Origin: Prevotella sp.
Lineage (GTDB): Bacteria > Bacteroidota > Bacteroidia > Bacteroidales > Bacteroidaceae
NCBI GenBank assembly: GCA_017428925.1
Contig: JAFRPY010000014.1
Location: forward strand, 1-35,474
Direction of reading: 5' to 3'
Length of the DNA: 35,474 nt
This document shows positions 25,011 to 34,209 of this stretch, one piece after another (the first letter of the stretch is position 1; the number at the start of each line of letters is the position of its first letter). The translations under genes and the position numbers were made by a program. The notes beneath the pieces were generated by a model. The model was not told the DNA's origin, made no database searches, and saw nothing but the letters and a program-made list of their open reading frames with translations.

Positions 25011-27095
25011 ATGAGTGAAGATAACATACGTAAGAATCCTTTTTTCGAAGAATACTGTACCCCCCACGATACTGTGCCCTTCGACCGAATACGCATGGAA
25101 GACTACGAAGAAGCTTTCATGGAAGGGATTCGGCGTGATGATGAGCAGATAGAGAAGACTATCAACAACCCCGACAAACCTACTTTCGACAACACGATTA
25201 TCAACGCCGAAGAAGACAAAGACGGCTACTACGACTTGCTTGAGCGTGTGTCGACGGTGTTCTTTAACTTGCTCAGCGCAGAGACCAGCGATGAGATGCA
25301 GGCCTTGGCACAGAAGATGCAACCCATCCTGACGAAGCATGCCAACGACATACGGTTGAACAAGCACCTTTTCGAGCGTGTGAAATACGTTCATTTGCAC
25401 CATCGTAAACTGACGGCTGAAGAAAAGATGCTACTTGACAACTGCTACGACGGATTCGTACGAAGCGGTGCTCTGCTGGATGAGGAAGGAAAGGAACAAC
25501 TGCGTAAACTCACCGAAGAGGCTTCTATGCTGTCGCTTCAGTTCTCACAGAACCTTCTTAAAGAAAACAAAGCCTTTATTCTCCATATCACCGATAAGGA
25601 GCAACTCGACGGACTGCCCGAAACAGCTGTCGAAGCAGCTTCGTTGGCGGCCAAGGAACGCAATCTGGAGGGATGGGTCTTCACGCTTGATTACCCTTCC
25701 TATTCTCCATTCATGACCTATAGCACCCAGCGCGACCTACGAGAAAAGCTTTATATGGCGCGCAACACCGTATGTACTCACGAGAATAGCGAGAATAATC
25801 TCGACATCTGCAAGCGGATGGTGAACCTCCGCCGCGAAATTGCCCAGTTGCTGGGATTCCGCACTTACACCGACTATGTGCTGAAACATCGAATGGCCTC
25901 AAAGGTGAAAAATGTCTACAAGCTGCTCTACGACCTCATTGATTCCTACAAACCCGCTGCCATCAAAGAACACGATCAGTTGGAAGAGATGGCGAAGAAG
26001 ATAGAAGGTAAAGACTTCGAGATGCGCCAATGGGACCAGGCTTTCTATTCGCACAAACTCCAACTGAAGAAATACAACATCGACGCTGAGATGCTGAGAC
26101 CCTATTTCGAATTGTCGCGTGTGATTGATGGCGTGTTTGGCCTTGCCAATCGCCTCTATGGCATCACCTTCAAGGAGAACAAAGTCATTCCCGTCTATCA
26201 TCCCGACGTGAAGGCTTATGAGGTTTTCGACAAAGACGGTTCCTATCTGGCTGTTTTATATGCCGACTTCCACCCACGTGAAGGCAAGCAGGGAGGAGCC
26301 TGGATGACTGAATACCAAGGGCAATACATCGACCGCAAGGGCGTTAACGTACGTCCCCACGTCAGCGTGGTGATGAACCTGACTAAGCCCACCGAGGAAA
26401 AACCTTCGCTCCTGACACTATCGGAAGTAGAGACTTTCCTTCACGAATTCGGGCATTCACTTCACGGCATGTTTGCCAATTCACGTTTCCAGAGTCTTTC
26501 AGGCACCAACGTCTGGTGGGATTTCGTAGAACTCCCCTCACAGTTTATGGAGAACTATGCAGCAGAAAAGGAATTCTTGCGCACATTCGCCTTCCACTAT
26601 CAGACAGGCGAGCCTATCCCCGACGAACTGATTGAGCGAATCCGCAAAAGCCGTAACTTCATGGTGGCCATGGGGTGTTTGCGCCAAGTCAGCCTCGGAC
26701 TACTCGACATGGCCTATTACACTAAGCGGAAGGAGTTTAACGACGATATCATTCCCTTTGAGAAAAAGGCTTGGAAGAAGGCCATGCTCCCCCAAAAGAA
26801 AAAGCGCGAGCCGCTCAACACTTGCATGACTGCACAATTCTCGCACATCATGGCCGGTGGATATGCTGCGGGCTATTACAGCTACAAATGGGCAGAAGTG
26901 CTTGATGCCGATGCCTTCAGCGTTTTCAAGAAAGAGGGTATCTTCAATCAGGAAACAGCCCAGCGTTTCCGCGACTGCATCCTATCAAAAGGAGGCACTG
27001 AGCACCCGATGACACTCTACAAACGTTTCCGTGGCGGTGAACCTACCATCGATGCTCTGCTGAAACGTAACGGAATAAAGAAAAATCGCAAATAA
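25011..27095 (+). CDS. M3-family zinc oligopeptidase (Dcp/oligopeptidase A type)
   Basis: Cytoplasmic metallopeptidase cutting short peptides. The zinc site HEFGHSLHGMF (H478, E479, H482) lies within the M3 domain; NVWWDFVELPSQFMENY supplies the third zinc ligand Glu further on, and YAAGYYSYKWAEVLDADAF is the conserved tail near the substrate pocket. There is no signal peptide. Length 694 fits Dcp-like members; whether it acts as peptidyl-dipeptidase or oligopeptidase cannot be told. The dCMP deaminase gene begins one base after its stop. Confidence 0.95.
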   Translation: MSEDNIRKNPFFEEYCTPHDTVPFDRIRMEDYEEAFMEGIRRDDEQIEKTINNPDKPTFDNTIINAEEDKDGYYDLLERVSTVFFNLLSAETSDEMQALAQKMQPILTKHANDIRLNKHLFERVKYVHLHHRKLTAEEKMLLDNCYDGFVRSGALLDEEGKEQLRKLTEEASMLSLQFSQNLLKENKAFILHITDKEQLDGLPETAVEAASLAAKERNLEGWVFTLDYPSYSPFMTYSTQRDLREKLYMARNTVCTHENSENNLDICKRMVNLRREIAQLLGFRTYTDYVLKHRMASKVKNVYKLLYDLIDSYKPAAIKEHDQLEEMAKKIEGKDFEMRQWDQAFYSHKLQLKKYNIDAEMLRPYFELSRVIDGVFGLANRLYGITFKENKVIPVYHPDVKAYEVFDKDGSYLAVLYADFHPREGKQGGAWMTEYQGQYIDRKGVNVRPHVSVVMNLTKPTEEKPSLLTLSEVETFLHEFGHSLHGMFANSRFQSLSGTNVWWDFVELPSQFMENYAAEKEFLRTFAFHYQTGEPIPDELIERIRKSRNFMVAMGCLRQVSLGLLDMAYYTKRKEFNDDIIPFEKKAWKKAMLPQKKKREPLNTCMTAQFSHIMAGGYAAGYYSYKWAEVLDADAFSVFKKEGIFNQETAQRFRDCILSKGGTEHPMTLYKRFRGGEPTIDALLKRNGIKKNRK

Positions 27096-27096
27096 C

Positions 27097-27552
27097 ATGG
27101 ACACGAAACAAAGGAATCTCGACGAACGCTACTTGCGCATGGCACGTATCTGGGCTGAAAACAGCTACTGCAAAAGACGCCAGGTGGGTGCGCTTGTGGT
27201 AAAAGACAAGATGATTATCAGCGATGGCTATAACGGAACGCCATCGGGGTTCGAGAATATTTGCGAGGATGAGAACAACTTGACCAAGCCATACGTCCTT
27301 CATGCCGAGGCCAATGCCATCACGAAACTTGCCCGCTCGTCGAACAACAGCGACGGCAGTACGCTTTACGTGACAGCCTCCCCATGCATAGAATGTGCGA
27401 AACTCATCATCCAAGCCGGCATCAAGAGGGTTGTCTATGGTGAGAAATACCGCCTCACCGATGGTATCGACCTGCTTCGCCGTGCCAATATCGAAGTAGT
27501 CTATATGAATCCATTAACCACTGACATTCAAGAAAATACGGAAGTTTTATGA
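27097..27552 (+). CDS. Deoxycytidylate (dCMP) deaminase
   Basis: Turns dCMP into dUMP, the substrate for thymidylate synthase. The zinc site is H69-A-E71 (LHAEANAI) with PCIEC (C97, C100), and the N-terminal SYCKRRQVGALVV and ISDGYNGTPSGFEN are typical of the ComEB-like dCMP deaminase group. Length 151 fits. It begins one base after the M3 peptidase stop, and its stop overlaps the S41 gene by 4 bases (ATGA), so the three are translationally linked. Confidence 0.94.
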   Translation: MDTKQRNLDERYLRMARIWAENSYCKRRQVGALVVKDKMIISDGYNGTPSGFENICEDENNLTKPYVLHAEANAITKLARSSNNSDGSTLYVTASPCIECAKLIIQAGIKRVVYGEKYRLTDGIDLLRRANIEVVYMNPLTTDIQENTEVL

Positions 27553-29192
27553 ACAAGAAACAAAACAGATATATGCCTTTGCTCTTAGCCATCAGCGTGG
27601 CTATCGGCATCGTTATCGGTTCATTTTTTGCCAACCGATTCTCGGGCAACAGACTGAACATCATCAACAGCGGTTCAAACCGCCTGAACAATCTGTTGCA
27701 CATTATCGATGACCAGTATGTGGATCCCGTTAACCTGGACTCACTTGTTGATACTGCCATCCCACAAATACTCTCCGACCTCGATCCTCACTCGGTCTAC
27801 ATTTCAGCCAAAGACGCTCAGATAGCAGCTGATGACCTGAAGGGTTCTTTCTCTGGAGTTGGCATCGAGTTTGTGATTCGTGAAGATACCGTCCACGTAC
27901 AAGGCATCATCAAGAATGGTCCTGCCGAGCGTGCCGGGTTGCTGGCTGGCGACAAGATTGTGGAAATCGATGGCAAGAAATTCGTTGGCAAAGAGGTGAC
28001 TAACGAAGAGGCCATGCACCGACTTAAAGGTCCGAAAGACACGAAGGTGAAAATCGGAATTCTCAGATTTGGCGAGAAGAAGATGAAAACCTTCGAAGTG
28101 ACGCGCGGCGACATACCCATCCGAAGTGTTACCTCCACCTATATGATTGACGACAATACCGGTTATATCAAGATAAAGAACTTCGGTCAGAACACCTATC
28201 CCGAGATGATTATTGCTCTGGCAAAGCTTAGCCAAAGCGGTTTCTCTAATTTGATTGTCGACCTTCGCGACAATACTGGTGGCTATCTGGAGTCAGCGGT
28301 GAAAATCATTAATGAATTCCTGCCCGCCAACAAACTTATTGTGTATACCCAGGGCCGGAAATCTCCACGTCAAGAATACCGCAGCGACGGTAAGGGAAGC
28401 TATCAGGACATCCCGCTCATCATTCTAATCAATGAAACATCGGCATCAGCCTCCGAGATTTTCGCTGGTGCAATTCAAGACAACGACAGGGGTACTATTA
28501 TTGGCAGACGTTCTTTCGGCAAAGGACTTGTACAGCAGCAGATGGGATTCACCGACGGAAGTATGATTCGCCTGACCATTGCCCGCTATTACACACCATC
28601 AGGACGATGCATCCAGAAGCCTTACACTCCAGGCGACGGCAAGGATTACGACATCGACTTGCTAGAACGCTATCAGCACGGAGAATTCTTCTCGCAAGAC
28701 AGTATTAAGCATACCGGTCCTGCTTACCACACAGGAAACGGACGTACGGTTTATGGCGGCGGCGGAATCACTCCCGACATCTTTGTTCCGGAAGACACCG
28801 TGGGAATTACTTCTTACTATAAAGAGGCCGCAATGAATGGCATCATCTTGCAGTTTGCCTACACCTATACCGACAATAACCGGCCTAAACTTAACAGTTT
28901 CGAGGAAATGAGGCAACTCGACAACTATTTGGTGAAACAGGGACTTGTGGAGCAGTTTGCCACTTATGCCGACAGCCGCGGACTGAAACGCCGCAACCTG
29001 ATGATTCAGAAGTCGTATCGTATGCTGGAACGGTATATCAACAGCCGCATCATCTACAACATCATGGATGAAGATGCATGGACAGAATACCTGAACCGCG
29101 ACGACAACGTTATCAAGAAAGCCATGGAGGTTTTCAGAAAAGAAGAGGCATTCCCCAAGAACAAAGAAGCCATAAAAGAGAAGAAAAGCTGA
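27549..29192 (+). CDS. S41-family C-terminal processing protease
   Basis: Serine protease acting in the periplasm. An N-terminal anchor helix (about 9-27) is followed by a PDZ domain (GVGIEFVIREDTVHVQGII through GLLAGDKIVEIDG) and the S41 catalytic domain: NETSASASEIFAGAIQ with nucleophile Ser298 and GKGLVQQ with Lys325. A long C-terminal extension (about 400-547) is helical. Length 547 is usual for Bacteroidota members. Overlap with dcd-type deaminase gene is 4 nt; the folate enzyme follows after 12 nt. Confidence 0.95.
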   Translation: MNKKQNRYMPLLLAISVAIGIVIGSFFANRFSGNRLNIINSGSNRLNNLLHIIDDQYVDPVNLDSLVDTAIPQILSDLDPHSVYISAKDAQIAADDLKGSFSGVGIEFVIREDTVHVQGIIKNGPAERAGLLAGDKIVEIDGKKFVGKEVTNEEAMHRLKGPKDTKVKIGILRFGEKKMKTFEVTRGDIPIRSVTSTYMIDDNTGYIKIKNFGQNTYPEMIIALAKLSQSGFSNLIVDLRDNTGGYLESAVKIINEFLPANKLIVYTQGRKSPRQEYRSDGKGSYQDIPLIILINETSASASEIFAGAIQDNDRGTIIGRRSFGKGLVQQQMGFTDGSMIRLTIARYYTPSGRCIQKPYTPGDGKDYDIDLLERYQHGEFFSQDSIKHTGPAYHTGNGRTVYGGGGITPDIFVPEDTVGITSYYKEAAMNGIILQFAYTYTDNNRPKLNSFEEMRQLDNYLVKQGLVEQFATYADSRGLKRRNLMIQKSYRMLERYINSRIIYNIMDEDAWTEYLNRDDNVIKKAMEVFRKEEAFPKNKEAIKEKKS

Positions 29193-29204
29193 TTTCCCTT
29201 TATC

Positions 29205-29738
29205 ATGGAAAAGAAAGACCTCCGCAAATTTATCCGAATGCAGAAAGGCATGTTTTCAGCTGAAGAGTTGGAAACGATGTCGGAGGTCGTCATATCCAAG
29301 ATGATGGCCCACCCCTCGGTAAAAGGGGCGAGCACCATTCTAATGTATCACTCGCTTGATGATGAAGTGAACACCCATGGCGTTCTCGACCAACTTTTGG
29401 CACAAGGAAAAAGAGTACTCCTTCCGGCGGTCATTAGCGAAACTGAAATGGAATTAAGATGTTACGAAGGTCCCCAAGACCTAAGCGACGGTTTTTTCAA
29501 CATCATGGAACCTGTAGGCAAGACATTCACCGACTACGATTCCGTTGATGTTGCCATTGTGCCCGGCATGGCCTTCGACCCTCGGGGCCATCGGCTCGGT
29601 AGAGGCAAAGGATATTACGACCGTTTGCTTCCGCTTCTGACCAAGGCTTATAAAATCGGTATTTGTTTCAACTTCCAATTTGTACCTGGTGTTCCAGCCG
29701 AAGAACACGATATAAGGATGGACGAAATCATCCGATAA
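29205..29738 (+). CDS. 5-formyltetrahydrofolate cyclo-ligase
   Basis: Uses ATP to turn 5-formyl-THF into 5,10-methenyl-THF, recycling folate. The signature GRGKGYYDRLL with DPRGHRLGRG upstream binds ATP and folate; VVLLPAV-like RVLLPAV and IVPGMAFD are also conserved. Length 177 is typical. It ends the run M3-deaminase-S41-5FCL; dUMP supply and folate recycling both serve thymidylate synthesis. Its stop faces the stop of the DUF721 gene with only 4 nt between. Confidence 0.94.
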   Translation: MEKKDLRKFIRMQKGMFSAEELETMSEVVISKMMAHPSVKGASTILMYHSLDDEVNTHGVLDQLLAQGKRVLLPAVISETEMELRCYEGPQDLSDGFFNIMEPVGKTFTDYDSVDVAIVPGMAFDPRGHRLGRGKGYYDRLLPLLTKAYKIGICFNFQFVPGVPAEEHDIRMDEIIR

Positions 29739-29742
29739 AAAA

Positions 29743-30033
29743 TCAATAGAAGCGGATATCGGCAATCACAAATCCGCCAGCCTCGGCATTCAGTTTGTTT
29801 ACCAGCTGCGTCTTCATCATCGACAGGTCTGAACGAAGAGCAGGATTCATTATCTTCACGAAAAGCGTCTGGTTGCGGATGAACTTTTCTTCTGTATATC
29901 GGGCAACAACGGGGCCTGCCACCTGTTCCCACGACTCGATGACGTGAGTTTGCTGCAATGGAGAACGCAAGTCATTCTCCTGCAGGAACTTTCCCAGAAT
30001 TTCGTCTAACGACTTGATATCTCTTCTAAACAC
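29743..30033 (-). CDS. DUF721/DciA-like protein
   Basis: Small protein of 96 residues with the DUF721 pattern: LDEILGKFLQENDLRS, then WEQVAGPVVARYTEEKFIRNQTLFVKI, and LNAEAGGFVIADIRFY at the end. DciA-type members help load the replicative helicase. It lies downstream of recF in the same direction with a 21-nt gap, a neighbourhood often seen in this phylum. Bacteroidota proteins are much shorter than proteobacterial DciA, so the helicase role is inferred from family only. Confidence 0.85.
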   Translation of the reverse strand: MFRRDIKSLDEILGKFLQENDLRSPLQQTHVIESWEQVAGPVVARYTEEKFIRNQTLFVKIMNPALRSDLSMMKTQLVNKLNAEAGGFVIADIRFY

Positions 30034-30054
30034 TTCTATGTTTAAATAAAACCA

Positions 30055-31140
30055 TTAAATCTCGCTGATTTCTCCGTTTTCCACCTTATATAATTTATAA
30101 TGGAAATTGCCGGCGTGAAGAATCCGGTCGAGATGGTCACGATTAGTATCAGTTATAAAAATCTGCCCGTATTCGTCGCCCGCCACGAGTTTCACAATCT
30201 GTTCCACACGCCGGGCGTCCAGCTTGTCGAAGATGTCGTCGAGCAACAACAGCGGCGTCGTGCTATGAGCCGTCCGCTTAAGGAAACGGAACTGGGCAAG
30301 TTTCAAGGCTATCACGTAGGTTTTGTTCTGCCCCTGACTTCCCTCGCGCTTCATCGGATAGCCGTCAATCAGCATCTCAAGGTCGTCGCGGTGAACGCCA
30401 TGAAGCGAATGGCCTACGGCACGGTCTTTCATCCTGTCGCGCTGGATAACCTCCAGCAACGGCCCGCGCTGACAATGTGATACATAGCGCAGCGACACCT
30501 TTTCGCTGCCTTCCGAGATATGGCCATAGATATCCTGAAACACAGGAATCAACTCCGTCACAAATTCATCCCGCTTGCGGTTGATCATTTCGCCTTGCTC
30601 GGCCATCTGCTCTTCCCAAATCTTCATCAGTTCCATGTCGGGTTCCTCTTCCATCTTCAGCAGCATGTTCCGCTGTTGCAACGCTTTGTTGTAACGGTTC
30701 AACGCATCAATGTAAGTGTTGTCATATTGCGAGATGACCATATCCATCAGTTTGCGGCGCTCCTCGCTTCCCCCTTCAATAAGCCAAGAATCGCTTGGCG
30801 AGACAAAGATGAGCGGCACCTGTCCGATATGCTGCGACAAACGCCTGTACTCCTTCTTGTCGCGCTTAAAGTGCTTCTTCACCCCGCGCTTCATTCCACA
30901 ATAGATGTTGAAATCGGAATACGCCCCCTCAAGTACAAAGAAATCCTGGTCGTGACGGATGACCTGCGAGTCTATGCTGGTATAGGCACTATGACAGAAC
31001 GAGAGGTAGTAAACCGCATCCAGCAGATTGGTCTTCCCTTCACCATTATTCCCTATGAAACAGTTCATCTTGGGCGACAACTCAAGAGTAGCCTCCCTGA
31101 TGTTCTTGTAATTGAGAATCGACAGTTTATTAAGAATCAC
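30055..31140 (-). CDS. recF: DNA replication and repair ATPase RecF
   Basis: SMC-like ATPase that helps RecO/RecR load RecA at gaps. Walker A is GNNGEGKT at 30-37; the signature SEGSQGQNKTY-like stretch (REGSQGQNKTYVIALKLAQF) and Walker B PLLLLDDIFDKLD follow near the end, with a coiled middle region. Length 361 is typical. Start is GTG at 31140, chosen because MILNKLSILNYKNI matches the family start; it is 5 nt from the -7 box, so the message may lack a leader. Confidence 0.95.
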   Translation of the reverse strand: MILNKLSILNYKNIREATLELSPKMNCFIGNNGEGKTNLLDAVYYLSFCHSAYTSIDSQVIRHDQDFFVLEGAYSDFNIYCGMKRGVKKHFKRDKKEYRRLSQHIGQVPLIFVSPSDSWLIEGGSEERRKLMDMVISQYDNTYIDALNRYNKALQQRNMLLKMEEEPDMELMKIWEEQMAEQGEMINRKRDEFVTELIPVFQDIYGHISEGSEKVSLRYVSHCQRGPLLEVIQRDRMKDRAVGHSLHGVHRDDLEMLIDGYPMKREGSQGQNKTYVIALKLAQFRFLKRTAHSTTPLLLLDDIFDKLDARRVEQIVKLVAGDEYGQIFITDTNRDHLDRILHAGNFHYKLYKVENGEISEI

Positions 31141-31145
31141 GACTG

Positions 31146-31176
31146 CAAAATTACTTCTTTTCCACCTTAAAACAAA
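31146..31176 (-). promoter_or_regulatory. recF promoter
   Basis: On the minus strand TTTG (31176-31173), exactly 19 bp, then TAATTTTG (31153-31146). The GTG start follows after 5 nt, so transcription would begin at or next to the start codon. Confidence 0.8.
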
Positions 31177-31216
31177 AAAAGTACAAAAGAAATTTCAGTA
31201 TATGAATTTATTTCAT

Positions 31217-31224
31217 TAATTTTG
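31217..31224 (+). promoter_or_regulatory. Promoter (-7 box) of the TPR protein gene
   Basis: TAATTTTG matches the -7 consensus, giving a leader of about 38 nt before the ATG at 31268. The -33 site is near TTTC, one base from TTTG. It is divergent from the recF promoter, which is 41 bp away. Confidence 0.65.
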
Positions 31225-31267
31225 CACCGTTTTATGCACGAACAATAAAAAAAGAACAAAAAATAAA

Positions 31268-31954
31268 ATGGCAAACGTAAAAGAACAGAACGTTGAGTCA
31301 ACACTCAACTCCAAGGAAGCTTTCTTCGTGAAAAACCAGAAAGCAATCATCATTGCAGTCATCGCAATCATCCTCCTTATCGCAGGTGTCTTCCTTTACA
31401 AGAACTATGTATCTGAACCCCGTGAAAACGAGGCAAGCACAGCTATTGCCAAGGGTCAGGAGTATTTCTCATCAGAGGATTTCGAGAAGGCACTTCAGGG
31501 CGACAAGAACGGATTTGCAGGATTTGCGAAACTGGCCGACGACTATAGCGGAACCGATGCCGGCAACCTTGCCAAGCTCTATGCAGGCATTTGCAGCGCC
31601 AACCTCGGCAAGTGGCAGGACGCCGTCAACTATCTTGAGGCATTCTCTACCCGCGACGACGCTATCATCAGCCCTGCTGCCGTTGCTGCACTGGGTAACG
31701 CATACGCCCACCTGAAGCAGCCCGAGAAAGCCATCGAGAACCTGCTCAAGGCCGCCAAGATGGCCGACAGCCAGGCAGCCGACAACACCAACAACTCCAT
31801 CTCGCCCACCTTCCTGCTTCAGGCAGCTGCCCTGATGGAAGCCAACAACAAGAAGGAAGAAGCCCTGAAAATCTACAAGGAAATCAAGAGCAAGTACGTT
31901 TCTTCAGCTGTTGCTGCCGAAATCGACAAGTATATTGAGCGTGCATCACGCTGA
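31268..31954 (+). CDS. TPR-repeat membrane-anchored protein
   Basis: One membrane helix (about 28-46, [19 protein letters not shown]) anchors a periplasmic domain of TPR-like pairs: [67 protein letters not shown] and [20 protein letters not shown]. This layout resembles YfgM/TolA-binding-type proteins. It probably assists a protein complex at the membrane. It stands directly before ribH (32 nt), a pairing common in Bacteroidales. Confidence 0.9.
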   Translation: MANVKEQNVESTLNSKEAFFVKNQKAIIIAVIAIILLIAGVFLYKNYVSEPRENEASTAIAKGQEYFSSEDFEKALQGDKNGFAGFAKLADDYSGTDAGNLAKLYAGICSANLGKWQDAVNYLEAFSTRDDAIISPAAVAALGNAYAHLKQPEKAIENLLKAAKMADSQAADNTNNSISPTFLLQAAALMEANNKKEEALKIYKEIKSKYVSSAVAAEIDKYIERASR

Positions 31955-31986
31955 TTACCGTAACAAAACCACACATCAGCAAGCCG

Positions 31987-32463
31987 ATGGCAACCGCACT
32001 CCGCAATCTTTCTGACTACGATTTCGACAACGTACCCGATGCCAGCAACATGTGCTTTGGAATCGTGGTGGCCGAATGGAATCCCGAAATCACCGGAGCC
32101 CTGCTCGAAGGAGCAGTCTCGACGCTCGAAAAGCATGGAGCACTGCCCGAGAACATCATCGTCAAAACCGTGCCAGGTTCGTTCGAGCTCGTCTATGGCG
32201 CAAACCAGATGACGCACAACGACCGCTATGATGCCATCATCATCCTGGGCAGTGTCATCCGTGGCGAGACACCCCACTTCGACTACATCTGCCAGGGTGT
32301 GACACAAGGCATCGCACAACTCAACGCCACCAACGACATCCCCATCGTCTACGGCCTGCTCACCACCGACAACCTGCAGCAAGCCAAGGACCGCAGCGGA
32401 GGGCGACTGGGCAACAAGGGCGACGAATGTGCAGTAGTAGCAATAAAGATGGCAAAATTCTAA
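31987..32463 (+). CDS. ribH: 6,7-dimethyl-8-ribityllumazine synthase
   Basis: Joins the ribityl-uracil intermediate with butanone phosphate, the step before riboflavin. Conserved [12 protein letters not shown], the [11 protein letters not shown] substrate loop, and GETPHFDY with catalytic His97 are all present, as is [10 protein letters not shown] near the end. Length 158 is typical. The other riboflavin genes are not in the window. A strong terminator follows. Confidence 0.96.
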   Translation: MATALRNLSDYDFDNVPDASNMCFGIVVAEWNPEITGALLEGAVSTLEKHGALPENIIVKTVPGSFELVYGANQMTHNDRYDAIIILGSVIRGETPHFDYICQGVTQGIAQLNATNDIPIVYGLLTTDNLQQAKDRSGGRLGNKGDECAVVAIKMAKF

Positions 32464-32477
32464 ATCAATAATACGAG

Positions 32478-32508
32478 GGCGGATAACAAAACATTATCCG
32501 CCTTTTTT
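32478..32508 (+). terminator. Rho-independent terminator of ribH
   Basis: GGCGGATAA (32478-32486) pairs perfectly with TTATCCGCC (32494-32502) around a 7-nt loop, followed by TTTTTT. Confidence 0.93.
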
Positions 32509-32628
32509 GAATAGTTAAAGGAACACAAAAAAAAGAAACAAAGAATTTAACGATAACGGGAAAAAACTTTGAGTCTTCGTGTCTTTGTGTTCAGTTTTAA
32601 AAAAAACTCTAAACTCTAAATTCAAACT

Positions 32629-33378
32629 ATGAAACTAATATCTTGGAACGTTAACGGCCTACGCGCCTGTCAGGGCAAAGGCTTCAGCGACATTTTCCGC
32701 CAGATGGATGCCGACTTCTTCTGCCTGCAGGAAACCAAAATGCAGCAAGGACAGATGGACCTTCAGTTCGAAGGCTATCAAAGTTATTGGAACTCCGCCG
32801 ACAAGAAAGGATACTCCGGAACCGCCATCTTCACCCGTCACGAACCGCTGTCGGTTGCCTACGGCATCGGCATCGACGAGCACGACCACGAAGGGCGCGT
32901 CATCACACTCGAGATGTCCCAGTTCTACCTCGTCAACGTCTATACGCCCAACTCGCAGGACGGCCTCCGCCGCCTCGACTACCGCATGCGATGGGAAGAC
33001 GATTTCCAGAACTACCTCCAGCAGCTCGACGCCAAAAAGCCAGTCATCGTCTGCGGTGACATGAACGTTGCCCATCAGAAAATCGACCTGAAGAATCCCA
33101 AGACCAACCGCCGCAATGCCGGCTTCACCGACGAAGAACGCGAGAAATTCACCGCCCTGCTCAGCAAAGGCTTCATCGACACCTTCCGCACCCTCTATCC
33201 CGAGCAGGTCACCTACTCATGGTGGAGTTACCGCTTCCGTGCCCGCGAGAAGAACACCGGATGGCGCATCGACTACTTCGTCACCTCCCAGCGTCTGCTC
33301 GAGCACATCAAAGACGCCAAGATACACACCGAAATCATGGGCAGCGACCATTGTCCCGTGGAACTCATAATTAAGTGA
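32629..33378 (+). CDS. xth: Exodeoxyribonuclease III (AP endonuclease)
   Basis: Cuts DNA at abasic sites and trims 3' ends in base-excision repair. All EEP-fold motifs are present: LISWNVNGLRA, LQETK with Glu35, YTPNSQ, CGDMNVAHQKIDL, and GSDHCPVEL with the final Asp-His pair. Length 249 is typical. The ATG follows an A/T-rich leader with repeated CTCTAAA and ATTCAAA, related to that of the gene at 33826. The stop codon lies inside a GTGAAG-type repeat that begins the next extragenic region. Confidence 0.96.
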   Translation: MKLISWNVNGLRACQGKGFSDIFRQMDADFFCLQETKMQQGQMDLQFEGYQSYWNSADKKGYSGTAIFTRHEPLSVAYGIGIDEHDHEGRVITLEMSQFYLVNVYTPNSQDGLRRLDYRMRWEDDFQNYLQQLDAKKPVIVCGDMNVAHQKIDLKNPKTNRRNAGFTDEEREKFTALLSKGFIDTFRTLYPEQVTYSWWSYRFRAREKNTGWRIDYFVTSQRLLEHIKDAKIHTEIMGSDHCPVELIIK

Positions 33379-33825
33379 AAAGTGAAGAGTGAAGAATTTC
33401 GCGATTAAGTGAGAGCAGAGAGTGAACTCGTTCAATCTATGCCGAACGTGAGCGAAATCGACGCGAAAGCGTCAGTAAAGAATCTTTAGATCGGCGGCCC
33501 GAAGGGGAAAGCCAATCTATGGTCGGGCTTCGCCCTTGAAATTGAATTTAAAATTAATTTATTATTCGTTGGCGCCACAGAATTAAAAAAAATAATTTTT
33601 AAAATAATTTTCGTGCAAGTCGAAAGCAAAGAAGCTTGCTTCATTTGCTAAGACGCAGCCGAAAATCATGAATAATTCATAATTTCGAGCGTAGCGACCA
33701 AGAAAAATAAAAAAACTCTGTATCTCTGTACCTCTGTGTTGAATAAAAAAAAATCAAAATTCATAATTCAAAATTGCCAAAGGCAATAAATCTAAACTCT
33801 AAATTCAAAAATCTAAATTCAAAAT
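33379..33825. other. Structured extragenic element, about 450 nt
   Basis: No gene. It starts with a GTGAAG-type 7-bp repeat (33375-33395) and contains several hairpins: GACGC-GAAA-GCGTC (33460-33473), GGGC-TTC-GCCC (33525-33535), AGCAAAGAAGC/GCTTCATTTGCT (33625-33649), an A/T-rich one at 33661-33686, and ATTGCC-AAA-GGCAAT (33773-33787). The 12-mer GAGCGTAGCGAC (33687-33698) recurs at 35411. The last 125 nt are an A/T-rich leader resembling the one before xth. Such composite extragenic sequence is typical of repeated elements; this one may be a member of a genome-wide family. Confidence 0.6.
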
Positions 33826-34209
33826 ATGAAACTCAAGCAACTATTAGAAACTTTCGACTTCGACGATTTCTTCCCCGAAGTCTGCGTGATGTACCCCAAT
33901 GCCAGGCGCCACAAGCGAGAATTCATGCGCGCCTTCAACATGCTCTTTGCCATGCAGCCGCAATACTCAAAAAAAGCCATCCGCTACCAACGCATGACCG
34001 ACCCCGACAGCGGGAACATGTATTTCGGAGCCCAAGACTCGTGCTTCAACGCCCCGTGGGAACTCCTGCTCGGCAAGGAAGTCACCAAAGACAAAGACGT
34101 TGACCTCGACGAAACTGCTATCGTGGCCAATTGCCTGCTAAACATCGTCTTTCTCGGCAAACATCCGCAGGAATACGAAGACTCATATATGAAACTCGTC
34201 AGAGGCTAA
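33826..34209 (+). CDS. Small conserved protein of unknown function, 127 aa (possibly DUF6557-like)
   Basis: Cytoplasmic, acidic and helical, with no signal or membrane helix. The start MKLKQLLETFDFDDFFPEV and middle ARRHKREFMRAFNMLF and DSCFNAPWELLLGKEV look conserved; I recall similar Bacteroidota proteins under DUF6557, but cannot confirm. The ATG is preceded by the repeated CTAAATTCAAA leader. Its stop shares 4 bp with the stop of the convergent lipoprotein gene (34206-34209). Confidence 0.75.
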   Translation: MKLKQLLETFDFDDFFPEVCVMYPNARRHKREFMRAFNMLFAMQPQYSKKAIRYQRMTDPDSGNMYFGAQDSCFNAPWELLLGKEVTKDKDVDLDETAIVANCLLNIVFLGKHPQEYEDSYMKLVRG

